From DASUFP01 sp036274495 (GTDB taxonomy: Bacteria; Bacteroidota; Bacteroidia; AKYH767-A; OLB10): DNA of 50,870 nucleotides. The translations under genes and the position numbers were made by a program. This document shows positions 41,768-50,485 of this stretch, piece after piece; the stretch's first letter is position 1, and the number at the start of each line of letters is the position of its first letter. The notes under the pieces were generated by a model. The model had not been told where the DNA came from. It saw only the letters and a program-made list of their open reading frames with translations, and ran no database searches. Where the stretch lies: positions 1 through 50,870 of the forward strand of contig DASUFP010000094.1 in NCBI GenBank assembly GCA_036274495.1. The letters are read 5' to 3'.

Positions 41768-42994
41768 TTATCCCGGATAATACAGCAAACTGCCTAAAGC
41801 GGCTGGCGCCAGAATTTCATTCGCCACATCCTGAATTGCAGAAGAAGTAACATTGTCAAGGTGCTTAAAAACCGATTCAATGTTTACGGGTTGCCCGTAA
41901 TTCAAAACACTTTTGGCATTGTTCAGCATTACACCACTTCTGTTTTCCTGTGAGATGGCAATCTGACCCTTTATTTGCTCTTTATGCCGGCTGAGTTGAA
42001 TTCCGCTGATCTTCACTTCCCTGAGTTTTCTGGTTTCGGCATTGACAAGCGTGACCGTTTTATCAAAATGTTTTTGTTCAGTAGCAAGGTAGATCGTAAA
42101 TATCCCGGCATCACGATACGGAACATATCCGGATTCAATATTGTAAGTAAACCCATATTTCTCCCTTATATTCATATTCAACCGGGAATTCATTCCCGGT
42201 CCACCTAAAATGTTATTCAACAAAAACATCGGAAATCTTCTTTTATCACGGAAACTGTACGCTGCACAACCGGTTATAAAATGAGCTTGTTTCAAAGGAA
42301 GAATGACTTTTTCACGGCTGATTTTCTGAAGCCGCTTAACAATTTTTTTGGGTTCAATGGCCTTCCTGCTGTTTCTGATAAGATAATTGGATACCATACT
42401 GTCCACTTCTTGAAAACTGTGTGATCCCAAATATGAAAATACCATATTGTCAGAACGGTAATGTTTTTTAACAAAGGCTAGTATGTCTTTTCTTGTAAAC
42501 CCCTTTACTGAATTTTCAGAACCAAGTATGGGATTTCCCAATGGATGACCTTTGAAAACCTGACATTCAAAATCGTCATAAATCTGATCCATTGGACTAT
42601 CGAGATAAGAAAGTATTTCATCCAGCACAACTTCTTTTTCCTTTTCAATTTCCTTTTCGGGAAAAATCGAATTAAATACAATATCCCCTATCAATTCAAC
42701 TGAACGTTCCAAATGAATGTTCATAAAAGATGCATGCACACATGTTTCTTCTCTGGTAGTGTAAGCATTTAGTTCACCACCTACCGATTCAAGCCGGGTA
42801 AGGACCTGCCAGGCCTTTCTTTTTAATGTTCCTTTAAATAAAACATGCTCAATAAAATGAGCAAGTCCTTCTTTACCTGTAGTTTCCTCCCGGCAGCCAG
42901 CACCTATCATCAATCCGCAATGTGCCACGTGGGCGGGAGAATACTGATAAATAAGTTTTAGCCCGCTGGAATAGGTTTGTAAAATTGTGTCCAT
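41768..42994 (-). CDS. M16 (pitrilysin) family zinc metallopeptidase
   Basis: About 408 residues from ATG 42994 (TTG at 43021 is possible). The inverted zinc motif HFIEH is at residues 46-50 in GLAHFIEHVLFKGT, followed ~70 residues later by the Glu-rich KEKEVVLDEILSY providing the third ligand. The C-terminal half has the substrate-binding domain with GGPGMNSRLNMNIREKYGFTYNIES. It is the half-length form common in this phylum. It has no signal peptide, so it probably acts on peptides in the cytoplasm, or as a processing peptidase. The acs gene lies 43 bases upstream on the same strand. Confidence 0.92.
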   Translation of the reverse strand: MDTILQTYSSGLKLIYQYSPAHVAHCGLMIGAGCREETTGKEGLAHFIEHVLFKGTLKRKAWQVLTRLESVGGELNAYTTREETCVHASFMNIHLERSVELIGDIVFNSIFPEKEIEKEKEVVLDEILSYLDSPMDQIYDDFECQVFKGHPLGNPILGSENSVKGFTRKDILAFVKKHYRSDNMVFSYLGSHSFQEVDSMVSNYLIRNSRKAIEPKKIVKRLQKISREKVILPLKQAHFITGCAAYSFRDKRRFPMFLLNNILGGPGMNSRLNMNIREKYGFTYNIESGYVPYRDAGIFTIYLATEQKHFDKTVTLVNAETRKLREVKISGIQLSRHKEQIKGQIAISQENRSGVMLNNAKSVLNYGQPVNIESVFKHLDNVTSSAIQDVANEILAPAALGSLLYYPG

Positions 42995-43037
42995 AGAAAA
43001 ATGTTGAGCAAATATAAGCAAAAGCGTATGGTCCTTT

Positions 43038-44936
43038 TTACCGGATAGCTCCGGCTACAATATCGTCCACGACGCCCGGATCAAGCAAGGTTGAGGTATC
43101 ACCCAGAGAACCGGTATCATTTTCCGCTATTTTCCTCAGGATTCTTCGCATTATTTTTCCTGAACGGGTTTTGGGAAGTCCGGTTACAATTTGGATTTTA
43201 TCAGGCTTGGCTATCGCACCAATTACTTTTGTAACAGTTGCCATGATTTCGTTTCGTAAAGTGCTTTCATTTGGTGGCAGATGATCGCATATAACATATG
43301 CATATATTCCCTGCCCTTTGATATCATGCGGGTAACCGACTACTGCAGACTCTACAACAAAAGGATGTTCGTTGATTGCACTCTCCACTTCGGCAGTTCC
43401 CAACCTGTGACCTGATACATTTATGACATCATCTACTCTGCCGCTTATCCTGTAAAAACCATCGCCATCGCGCCGGCATCCGTCACCGGTGAAATACAGA
43501 TTTTTATACGTTGAAAAATAGGTGGTTTTACAACGTTCATGATCACCATATGTGGTGCGCAACATCCCGGGCCATGGAAATTTTATGCAGAGATTCCCTT
43601 CCACATTGTTGCCTTCAATGATGCTTCCTTCCCCATCAACCAGGACAGGTTGAATCCCTGGTAATGGCAGAGTAGCAAATGTTGGTTTAAGAGGTGTAAT
43701 TCCGGCCAACGGTGAAATCATAATACCTCCGGTCTCTGTTTGCCACCAGGTGTCTACTATCGGACATTTTTTTTTGCCGATATTATCAAAATACCATTCC
43801 CAGGCTTCTTTGTTTATTGGTTCACCAACAGAACCCAGGACTTTAAGTGAATCCAGTTTATGGTGGGTCACATGTTGAATATCGCAGGCCTCAAGTGCTC
43901 TGATGGCAGTAGGGGCTGTATAAAAAATGGATACCCGATGTTTGTCAACTACTTCCCAAAAACGCCCCGGATCAGGGTACACAGGTGTTCCCTCAAACAT
44001 TACTGTTGTTGCACCATTGAGCAGCGGCCCATACACAATGTATGAATGCCCTGTTATCCATCCAATATCGGCGGTACACCAATAAATATCTTCCGGTTCG
44101 TATTGAAACACGTTAGCAAATGTGTATCCGGCATAAACCATATAACCGCCACATGTATGCACTACACCTTTTGGACGACCCGTTGAGCCGGATGTGTACA
44201 AAATAAAAAGCATGTCTTCAGCATCCATCAATTCCGCTTCACATTCACCATCCATTCCTTCTATGACCTCATGCCACCAATAGTCCCGACCTTTCACCAT
44301 CTTAACTTCACGACCTGTTCTTTTATAAACTATCACATGTTTAACAGTTGAAGACAAACTGATTGCTTCATCAACTATATCCTTACTGAAAACCTCCTTA
44401 TTTCCCCTCAGAAAACTATCGGATGTAATGAGTATGGAACACTCGGCATCCAGGATACGATCGGCAAGTGATCTGGCTGAAAATCCTGCAAATACAACTG
44501 AATGTATAGCCCCTATCCGTGCACAAGCAAGAACGGCGATTGCAAGTTCTGGGACCATGGGCATATACAAGCATACTCTGTCGCCTTTACCGACACCTTT
44601 TGCTTTGAGTGCGTTGGCAAATCTGCAAACTTCCTGATACAACTCGTTGTATGAATATTTTCTGGAAGGTTCCGAAGGCTCATTGCTTTCCCAGATAATG
44701 GCTGTTTTATTACCATTATCTAATAAATGGCGGTCTAAACAATTTTCGGTGATATTGAGTTTGGCATTTTGAAACCACTTCACATCAAAATCAGTGAAAT
44801 CCCATTCCAATATACTGCTCCAGGGAGCCTTCCATTGGAAAGAAGAGGCAATATCGGCCCAGAATTTTTCAGGAGCAGTTACACTCGCCTCATACGCAGC
44901 CCTATACTGCTCCATTGTCCTGATGCGAAAATCCAT
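43038..44936 (-). CDS. acs: Acetate--CoA ligase (acetyl-CoA synthetase)
   Basis: 632 residues. It activates acetate through acetyl-AMP. The P-loop-like ILYTSGSTGRPKGVVH, DTWWQTETGGIMISP, YFTGDGCRRDGDGFYRISGRVDDVINVSGHRLGTAEVESAI and the C-terminal KTRSGKIMRRILRKIA, with the lysine that is acetylated in relatives, are all present. It may be transcribed with the M16 peptidase gene downstream. A perfect inverted repeat in the short divergent region could be its operator. Confidence 0.96.
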   Translation of the reverse strand: MDFRIRTMEQYRAAYEASVTAPEKFWADIASSFQWKAPWSSILEWDFTDFDVKWFQNAKLNITENCLDRHLLDNGNKTAIIWESNEPSEPSRKYSYNELYQEVCRFANALKAKGVGKGDRVCLYMPMVPELAIAVLACARIGAIHSVVFAGFSARSLADRILDAECSILITSDSFLRGNKEVFSKDIVDEAISLSSTVKHVIVYKRTGREVKMVKGRDYWWHEVIEGMDGECEAELMDAEDMLFILYTSGSTGRPKGVVHTCGGYMVYAGYTFANVFQYEPEDIYWCTADIGWITGHSYIVYGPLLNGATTVMFEGTPVYPDPGRFWEVVDKHRVSIFYTAPTAIRALEACDIQHVTHHKLDSLKVLGSVGEPINKEAWEWYFDNIGKKKCPIVDTWWQTETGGIMISPLAGITPLKPTFATLPLPGIQPVLVDGEGSIIEGNNVEGNLCIKFPWPGMLRTTYGDHERCKTTYFSTYKNLYFTGDGCRRDGDGFYRISGRVDDVINVSGHRLGTAEVESAINEHPFVVESAVVGYPHDIKGQGIYAYVICDHLPPNESTLRNEIMATVTKVIGAIAKPDKIQIVTGLPKTRSGKIMRRILRKIAENDTGSLGDTSTLLDPGVVDDIVAGAIR

Positions 44937-44983
44937 ATAACTGAATTTTATATTTTTTTAGTACCTTAGTACAGCGAATTTAC

Positions 44984-45002
44984 AAATTGTCATTCACAAT
45001 TT
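44984..45002. promoter_or_regulatory. 7-bp inverted repeat between acs and the divergent lipoprotein gene
   Basis: AAATTGT (44984-44990) and ACAATTT (44996-45002) are perfect inverted repeats around CATTC. They lie in the 76-base divergent region, next to a TAAATTCG box (one mismatch to TAnnTTTG) reading toward acs. The position suits an operator acting on one or both genes. Confidence 0.4.
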
Positions 45003-45012
45003 ACCATTACAG

Positions 45013-45537
45013 ATGAAACTGTTTAAATACATTTTTCCGGCAGTTGTGCCATTTTTTTTGATTCTTAGTGGTTGTCAGCCTGCTCAAAACAATCCGTATG
45101 TTGCTGATGAATCCTGTTCCGACGGAATCTTAAATCAGGGAGAAACGGAAATAGATTGTGGAGGACCCTGTCAGCCTTGCCACAGCCGAATGACTGCACT
45201 GGTTGACGGGAATGCCTGGGAAGCTCAGGGAAATTTGACAAGCAGCACTAACAATGGATCCATTTTAATATTGGCGGGAAATGGGACGACATCTTTGTCG
45301 ATGATTTACACAGGCCCGTTCGCATTGGGAACGTTTACATTAAATTCAGCCATATTTGTTGAAACCCTTACACAAACCAATTATCTGGCCAATACCGGAA
45401 CAATTACTTTTACCAACTGGGATTCGCATGACCATACTGTATCCGGTACTTTTTCATTTACAGCCACAGAAACTTCTACACCGGGAGGCACTCAAAAAGT
45501 GGTTACTGACGGAATATTTAAATATGTTCCTTATTGA
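45013..45537 (+). CDS. Lipoprotein with Cys-rich EGF-like linker
   Basis: 174 residues. Lipoprotein signal (FPAVVPFFLILSGC) followed by the motif CSDGILNQGETEIDCGGPCQPC, a common Bacteroidetes linker with four Cys. The remaining ~115 residues form a beta-rich domain (MTALVDGNAWEAQGNL start; FTNWDSHDHTVSGTFSFTATE near the end), like the DUF6252-type domains. Function unknown; located at the outer membrane or surface. It has its own unit, divergent from acs, and converges with the HMA gene. Confidence 0.75.
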   Translation: MKLFKYIFPAVVPFFLILSGCQPAQNNPYVADESCSDGILNQGETEIDCGGPCQPCHSRMTALVDGNAWEAQGNLTSSTNNGSILILAGNGTTSLSMIYTGPFALGTFTLNSAIFVETLTQTNYLANTGTITFTNWDSHDHTVSGTFSFTATETSTPGGTQKVVTDGIFKYVPY

Positions 45538-45569
45538 CTTTGATTCATTCGCTTATTCCGGGTTCTCAT

Positions 45570-45920
45570 TTACTTACGGGGTTCATTGCAAATCTTATCT
45601 TTTGTACAGCAGGGATCAAGCTTTTTGACTGCTGCGGAATCCGCCGGAACGTCATCAGCATCGTAACCGGCAAGTGAGATGGCCGTACGAAGTCTTTCAG
45701 GAGTTGTTTTGGATGCATTGTAAATCACTTTAACTGCTTTTGTTGAGGTATCGAGGCTTGCAAACTTCACGCCTTTTTCGTCCATCAACGCCTGCTCTAT
45801 CGCTTTTTTACAAGTAAGACAAACTGCTGATGTTTTAATTACGATTTCGGTATTCTGACATCTGGCTATTGCAGGGCTAACAATAAGCAATACAACCAAC
45901 ACAATTTTTAACTGTTTCAT
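45570..45920 (-). CDS. Secreted heavy-metal-associated (HMA) domain protein
   Basis: 116 residues. A signal peptide (to about residue 19-22) is followed by an HMA ferredoxin-like fold: KTSAVCLTCKKAIEQAL has the metal-binding Cys34-x-x-Cys37, and the LRTAISLAGYDADD end is typical. An added C-terminal tail carries Cys104-Cys105 and Cys111 (DPCCTKDKIC), which may form a second metal site. It is likely a periplasmic copper or similar metal carrier. It is the last gene of the HYC_CC_PP / TonB-receptor / HMA cluster, 28 bases after the receptor. Confidence 0.88.
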   Translation of the reverse strand: MKQLKIVLVVLLIVSPAIARCQNTEIVIKTSAVCLTCKKAIEQALMDEKGVKFASLDTSTKAVKVIYNASKTTPERLRTAISLAGYDADDVPADSAAVKKLDPCCTKDKICNEPRK

Positions 45921-45948
45921 TATTTTAAGTTTTTAAATAGTTTGAATT

Positions 45949-48183
45949 TTAATTTGATTTCTTTTTAACCGGTATTGCATACCTGACTCCGGCATAAATT
46001 TTTCTTCCATTCACCGGCCCCCATACATTTGTAGCATCAAAGCCTGATCCGAAAGGATCATTATACCCGAGCACCGGGATCAATTGTCTGAAATCGCCGA
46101 TGTTTTCGGATCCGACATAAATATCCCATTTGTTTAGTTTGTAGGTAATTTGTGAATTGAAAAGTAAAAATGCAGGAGACTCACTGTTTTTAACCTGAGA
46201 ATCGTTGTATTGATTCTGATCGTTTGTGGCAATGCCCAATTTCTTCTTTCCCTCATACAGTGCAGTGAAATCAAATTTCCAAATATCCTTTCTTGTAGCA
46301 TAGGCCAGATTTACCAAAGCCTTATCAGGAGCAACCAATGGTTTTTGAGTAGATACACCGGCATAATCGGTAACCACCACATCATGTTTATAAGCCAGAC
46401 GTACATCAAACCTTTTGAAGAGTTCATAGTTGACAGCCAGTTGGAAACTCTTCGAGTTGCTTGTTCCCTTCAAATTATAAAACAGTACTTCTTCTGATTT
46501 GGAGTACATGTCCACAACAACCTGATCAGTAAAATTGGTTACATAATAATCTGCACTTACCGAACCGCTGCGGTAATCGAGAGTGAAACGGGTAGTAATA
46601 TTGGCTCCGTAATTCCAGGCTCTTTCAGGATTCAGTTTTTCACTTAATATAAATTTACGAGAGCTGGCCATCAGGCTCATGTTTTCAGCTAATACATTCG
46701 CAGTTCTGAAACTGCGTCCGCCACTGATTCTTAGTATTATTTCCGGAGTAAAGTTGTATTTGGCATGCAATCTCGGGGTATAAAACCACCCATATGTGTT
46801 ATGATGGTCGAGACGAGAACCTGCTACAACAGTTAGTTTGTCATTGTGACTATATGTGTACTCAGTATAAACTCCCGGAACAATTTCTTCCTTTAAGTAT
46901 TCACTTCCTGAAAAATGTTCATTAAAATCGTCATAGCGAAAGTCGATTCCGCTTTTGAATTTGTGATCAGTAGTTTTTATTATGGACATATATATCATAG
47001 ACCCATAAAATTCAGTTTGCTTGCCTTTATAAGAGTTTAATCCAAAGTAGGAATCAACATCATGAAAGGAACCCGATAATATGAGACCGGCACTCTTCCA
47101 GGGTGTTTCGGGATAAATAAGTCCGGTTTTACTGAATGCTTCAATTCGCCTTGTATCAATCCCGATTCCATAATGGTTGGTTGTCCCGTAATCGTTGTTT
47201 TTGTTAAAATCAACCTGACCTCCTAACCTGTTTTCAGCAAGCACTTTTACTCCAAACTGCCCTTCAAATTTCTTACCATCGTTAAATGCCCAGCGATTAA
47301 AAACATTAGCTTGCTGAACCAAAGGCATATCAAGAAACCCATCGTTTTGTCGATCCCATTTTACAGGACTCGATTCTGCGTGGAAAAACAAGACGGAACT
47401 TAATTTGTCAGATGCAGGAATAAGAAAGTGTGTATTCAATTCGGTATTTCCGGTAGAGGCTCCGTATAAGTTAACATATAACCGGTCGCTTGTGGCGGGT
47501 TTGATGTATTCAACATTAATTTGCCCGGTTGTCGATTCGAAACCATTGGAAACAGAACCACTTCCCTTGGTAATTTGAATCGACTCCATCCAGGTTCCCG
47601 GCACATAACCAAGTCCGAACGGAGCAGCCAAACCTTTCATTGCAGGTATATTTTCAGTCATAATTTGAGAATAAATACCCGATAAGCCAAGCATCTGAAT
47701 TTCCTTTGCCCCTGTAACGGCATCTGAATAGGATACGTTAACAGAAGGATTGGTTTCAAACGATTCGGAAAGATTACAACATGCAGCTTTTAGCAACTCT
47801 TTTTTACCTACCTGCTCAACATTAACAGGATTTATAGTGGAGATCATTGTTGATTCAACACGACTTTCTACTTCAACCTGCTCAAGCTGCTGTGCTTTTA
47901 ATTCAATAGGGTAAAACCCGGTTTGGGTAATTTGAATAGAATCTGATATAAAGCCAACATACGAAATGACTAAAACCAAAGGGAGTTCCCCATGTACGGA
48001 AATTTCAAATGTGCCATCCATGTCGGTCTGTGTTCCAAAAGTGGTACCCGACCAGTACACATTGGCTCCAGGCAAGGGAACCGCAGGACTTCCACCTGAT
48101 ACTTTACCCGTTACTGATACGGGCTGAGCTGAGGCTACAGATGAAAGCCAGATCAATACAATAAATACAGAATTTTTTAACAT
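45949..48183 (-). CDS. TonB-dependent receptor with CC motif in the plug
   Basis: 744 residues. Signal peptide (to ~19), then a carboxypeptidase-regulatory-like beta sandwich (residues ~23-105, VTGKVSGGSPAVPLPGANVYWSG), the plug (~110-240) and a 22-strand barrel ending NGRKIYAGVRYAIPVKKK. The plug includes KKELLKAACCNLSESFETNPSVNV, with a Cys pair not found in typical siderophore receptors, and the usual QITKGSGSVSNGFESTTGQINVEY box. Receptors of this kind in Bacteroidota occur next to HMA proteins, so a copper or other thiophilic metal substrate is likely. Neighbouring HYC_CC_PP and HMA genes strengthen this. Exact ligand unknown. Confidence 0.9.
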   Translation of the reverse strand: MLKNSVFIVLIWLSSVASAQPVSVTGKVSGGSPAVPLPGANVYWSGTTFGTQTDMDGTFEISVHGELPLVLVISYVGFISDSIQITQTGFYPIELKAQQLEQVEVESRVESTMISTINPVNVEQVGKKELLKAACCNLSESFETNPSVNVSYSDAVTGAKEIQMLGLSGIYSQIMTENIPAMKGLAAPFGLGYVPGTWMESIQITKGSGSVSNGFESTTGQINVEYIKPATSDRLYVNLYGASTGNTELNTHFLIPASDKLSSVLFFHAESSPVKWDRQNDGFLDMPLVQQANVFNRWAFNDGKKFEGQFGVKVLAENRLGGQVDFNKNNDYGTTNHYGIGIDTRRIEAFSKTGLIYPETPWKSAGLILSGSFHDVDSYFGLNSYKGKQTEFYGSMIYMSIIKTTDHKFKSGIDFRYDDFNEHFSGSEYLKEEIVPGVYTEYTYSHNDKLTVVAGSRLDHHNTYGWFYTPRLHAKYNFTPEIILRISGGRSFRTANVLAENMSLMASSRKFILSEKLNPERAWNYGANITTRFTLDYRSGSVSADYYVTNFTDQVVVDMYSKSEEVLFYNLKGTSNSKSFQLAVNYELFKRFDVRLAYKHDVVVTDYAGVSTQKPLVAPDKALVNLAYATRKDIWKFDFTALYEGKKKLGIATNDQNQYNDSQVKNSESPAFLLFNSQITYKLNKWDIYVGSENIGDFRQLIPVLGYNDPFGSGFDATNVWGPVNGRKIYAGVRYAIPVKKKSN

Positions 48184-48243
48184 TATTTTTTTTTGAAATG
48201 ATTAAAACAAGTGAATTGCGGCTTGCGCAGTACACCTGAAGAA

Positions 48244-48675
48244 TCAGATCAAAAAAGAACAAAAAAGCAAATCACGCCCTACTTTGTCCAGAAACCCAAT
48301 GTCGGGCTGATAGGAAACAGGTGCAGGTTTGGGTGATGAAAAAGTATCAGCAAAAGGATTGCAAATATCATGTTGAATGGTGACAAAGGCGTCGGGAATT
48401 CCAAAACTGCTGTTCAGCATGGTTTCCAAATCTGCTCTGAACATTTTAATGATTTTGGAGCAACAGGATCCTGAGGCCTTTTTTGATTCAGCTTGAGAAT
48501 CTGAGTTTTGTGCGCAACAGTGATTTTGACTGTTGCCGTTACATAATTCCGATTTTGTGATGTGACTGGCTGCCCTGCAGTAATGCGTAACCTTAGCAAT
48601 ACCAAAAGAACTTACCAGAATGGAGAACGCCATGGTAAGTGCCAAAAATCGGGTATTGAATGAGTGGTTGGGCAT
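48244..48675 (-). CDS. HYC_CC_PP family protein
   Basis: 143 residues. The N-terminus is a hydrophobic signal or anchor (RFLALTMAFSILVSSFGIAKV) ending at the family's HYC motif (His31-Tyr32-Cys33), followed by further Cys (Cys45, the pair 53-54 in NHCCAQ, the pair 71-72 in GSCCSK), and a C-terminal Pro-containing region (KPAPVSYQPDIG). The arrangement fits a periplasmic or membrane-bound metal-binding protein. It is the first gene of a three-gene unit with the TonB receptor (60 bases downstream) and HMA protein. The function is unproven. Confidence 0.85.
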   Translation of the reverse strand: MPNHSFNTRFLALTMAFSILVSSFGIAKVTHYCRAASHITKSELCNGNSQNHCCAQNSDSQAESKKASGSCCSKIIKMFRADLETMLNSSFGIPDAFVTIQHDICNPFADTFSSPKPAPVSYQPDIGFLDKVGRDLLFCSFLI

Positions 48676-48756
48676 TTTAAAGCTTCAAAGGCTAAATTTA
48701 TTGAATTTGCAATGAAGAATTGATGAAACCTGTACTTATTGCTGACACCAAAACGT

Positions 48757-48764
48757 TAAATTTG
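48757..48764 (+). promoter_or_regulatory. Exact -7 box (TAAATTTG) of eno
   Basis: TAAATTTG matches fully, 62 bases before the ATG. A TTG lies at 48739-48741, with a spacer of 15 (slightly short). Confidence 0.6.
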
Positions 48765-48826
48765 CATGGTTTTACACTTACTTTTTCGCTTCTAATTGAT
48801 TTTTAATAACTTACCTCAAAAAATGT

Positions 48827-50119
48827 ATGAGTCAGATTGCAGCAATCAGAGCCAGGGAAATTATCGATTCCAGGGGAAATCCAACAATTGAAGTTGATGT
48901 TGTTACCTCCAGCGGGGTGATGGGTCGAGCCGCTGTACCATCAGGGGCATCTACCGGACAGCATGAGGCGGTGGAATTAAGAGACAACGACAAGAAAAGG
49001 TATCTTGGAAAAGGTGTTTTGAAAGCTGTTAACAATGTGAATACAGCTATAGCAGAAGAACTGCAGGGGGCCAATGTATTTGCTCAGAGCTCCATTGACA
49101 GGGTAATGATTGAATTAGACGGGACTCCAAACAAATCAAATCTTGGAGCTAATGCCATTTTAGGTGTTTCATTGGCTGTTGCCAAGGCTGCCGCTGAAGA
49201 AGTTGGCTTACCGTTGTTCAGATACCTGGGTGGTGTTAATGCCAACACCTTACCGGTACCAATGATGAACATTTTGAACGGCGGAGCTCATGCCGATAAC
49301 AGTATCGATTTTCAGGAATTTATGATTGTCCCGGCCGGGGCTGAGTCCTTTTCTGAATCATTACGTATGGGAACAGAAGTGTTTCACGCATTAAAAAAAG
49401 TCCTGAAAGACAAGGGGTATTCTACCAATGTCGGAGATGAGGGCGGGTTCGCACCTGACATTAAGTCAAATGTTGAGGCGATTGAGTTTGTTTTAAAAGC
49501 CATTGAAAAGGCCGGTTATAAACCGGGTGAAGATGTATTTATAGCGATGGATGCGGCTTCTACCGAAATGTATGAGGCCAAATCCGGCAAATATGTGTTT
49601 CATAAATCATCAAATGAGAAACTAAGTTCGTCGGAAATGGTTAGTTATTGGGCAGATTGGTGTAAAAAATACCCGATCATTTCCATAGAGGATGGACTGG
49701 CGGAAGACGACTGGTCAGGGTGGCAGGAATTAACAGCTAAACTGGGTGATAAAGTGCAACTTGTAGGAGACGATTTGTATGTAACAAACGTAACACGGTT
49801 ACGACGGGGAATAACAGAGCATGCAGGCAATTCTATTCTTGTAAAAGTGAACCAGATTGGCAGTCTGACTGAAACCATTAATGCGGTTGAATTGGCTAAA
49901 TCAAATGCCTTTACCACAATCATCAGTCATCGTTCAGGCGAAACCGAAGATGCTACCATCGCTGATTTGGCAGTTGCATTAAACGCAGGTCAGATTAAAA
50001 CAGGTTCAGCCTCCCGTTCTGATCGTATTGCCAAATACAATCAATTATTACGTATCGAAGAAACATTAGGAAATGCGGCAATATTCCCCGGAAAATCCGG
50101 AAAATACTTCACCCGCTGA
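48827..50119 (+). CDS. eno: Enolase
   Basis: 430 residues. It converts 2-phosphoglycerate to phosphoenolpyruvate. Complete with AREIIDSRGNPTIEVDV, GASTGQHEAVELRD, NVGDEGGFAPD, SIEDGLAEDDW, VGDDLYVTN, LVKVNQIGSLTE, SHRSGETED and IKTGSASRSDRIAKYNQLLRIEE. The frame ends with YFTR. The start of the next gene overlaps its 3' end or abuts it. Confidence 0.97.
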   Translation: MSQIAAIRAREIIDSRGNPTIEVDVVTSSGVMGRAAVPSGASTGQHEAVELRDNDKKRYLGKGVLKAVNNVNTAIAEELQGANVFAQSSIDRVMIELDGTPNKSNLGANAILGVSLAVAKAAAEEVGLPLFRYLGGVNANTLPVPMMNILNGGAHADNSIDFQEFMIVPAGAESFSESLRMGTEVFHALKKVLKDKGYSTNVGDEGGFAPDIKSNVEAIEFVLKAIEKAGYKPGEDVFIAMDAASTEMYEAKSGKYVFHKSSNEKLSSSEMVSYWADWCKKYPIISIEDGLAEDDWSGWQELTAKLGDKVQLVGDDLYVTNVTRLRRGITEHAGNSILVKVNQIGSLTETINAVELAKSNAFTTIISHRSGETEDATIADLAVALNAGQIKTGSASRSDRIAKYNQLLRIEETLGNAAIFPGKSGKYFTR

Positions 50120-50402
50120 TTTGCCGGAGGGCGAAGGCAATTCCTCCGGTCAATCAGGTGAACAGGGTGAACACCCTCACGGTAAAAGACGCCGAAGAAA
50201 AATAAAAATCCGTAAAAGGATCCGGATCAGGAAGAAACCCAGTCCTAAAAAGAAAGTTAAAAAGCTGGCCGAAACCATAGCCTGGATAGCAGTAATAATA
50301 GGTTTTATAGTCACCTTGATTGTTATGGTTCGTGAACTTGATATAAAAGACGAACGCCTAAAGCAAAGTCAAAAACAAAAGAAAGCACCCGGAAAAAGAT
50401 AA
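50073..50402 (+). CDS. Small basic single-pass membrane protein, function unknown
   Basis: 109 residues from ATG 50073, overlapping eno by 47 bases; a TTG at 50121, just after the eno stop, would avoid the overlap and give 93 residues. A Gly/Ser/Glu-rich start is followed by a very basic stretch (KRRRRKIKIRKRIRIRKKPSPKKKVKK), one transmembrane helix (TIAWIAVIIGFIVTLIVMV) and a charged tail (KDERLKQSQKQKK). No family recognised. In many Bacteroidetes eno is followed by an FtsB/DivIC-type gene; this one is different in order of helix and charges. Confidence 0.55.
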   Translation: MRQYSPENPENTSPADLPEGEGNSSGQSGEQGEHPHGKRRRRKIKIRKRIRIRKKPSPKKKVKKLAETIAWIAVIIGFIVTLIVMVRELDIKDERLKQSQKQKKAPGKR

Positions 50403-50456
50403 AATATACACCTCTACAAAATCACCATTAAGAGGCCCTCATCCTATACAATTCAC

Positions 50457-50464
50457 TAAATTTG
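50457..50464 (+). promoter_or_regulatory. Exact -7 box (TAAATTTG) of the citrate synthase gene
   Basis: TAAATTTG, 21 bases before the ATG at 50486. No clear TTG at the right distance upstream. Confidence 0.55.
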
Positions 50465-50485
50465 CATTAAATACGCTCCAGAATA

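Noticed and set aside
44960..44973. GTACCTTAGTAC palindrome-like sequence near acs
   Set aside because: Only four-base arms; too short to separate from chance next to the better 7-bp repeat.
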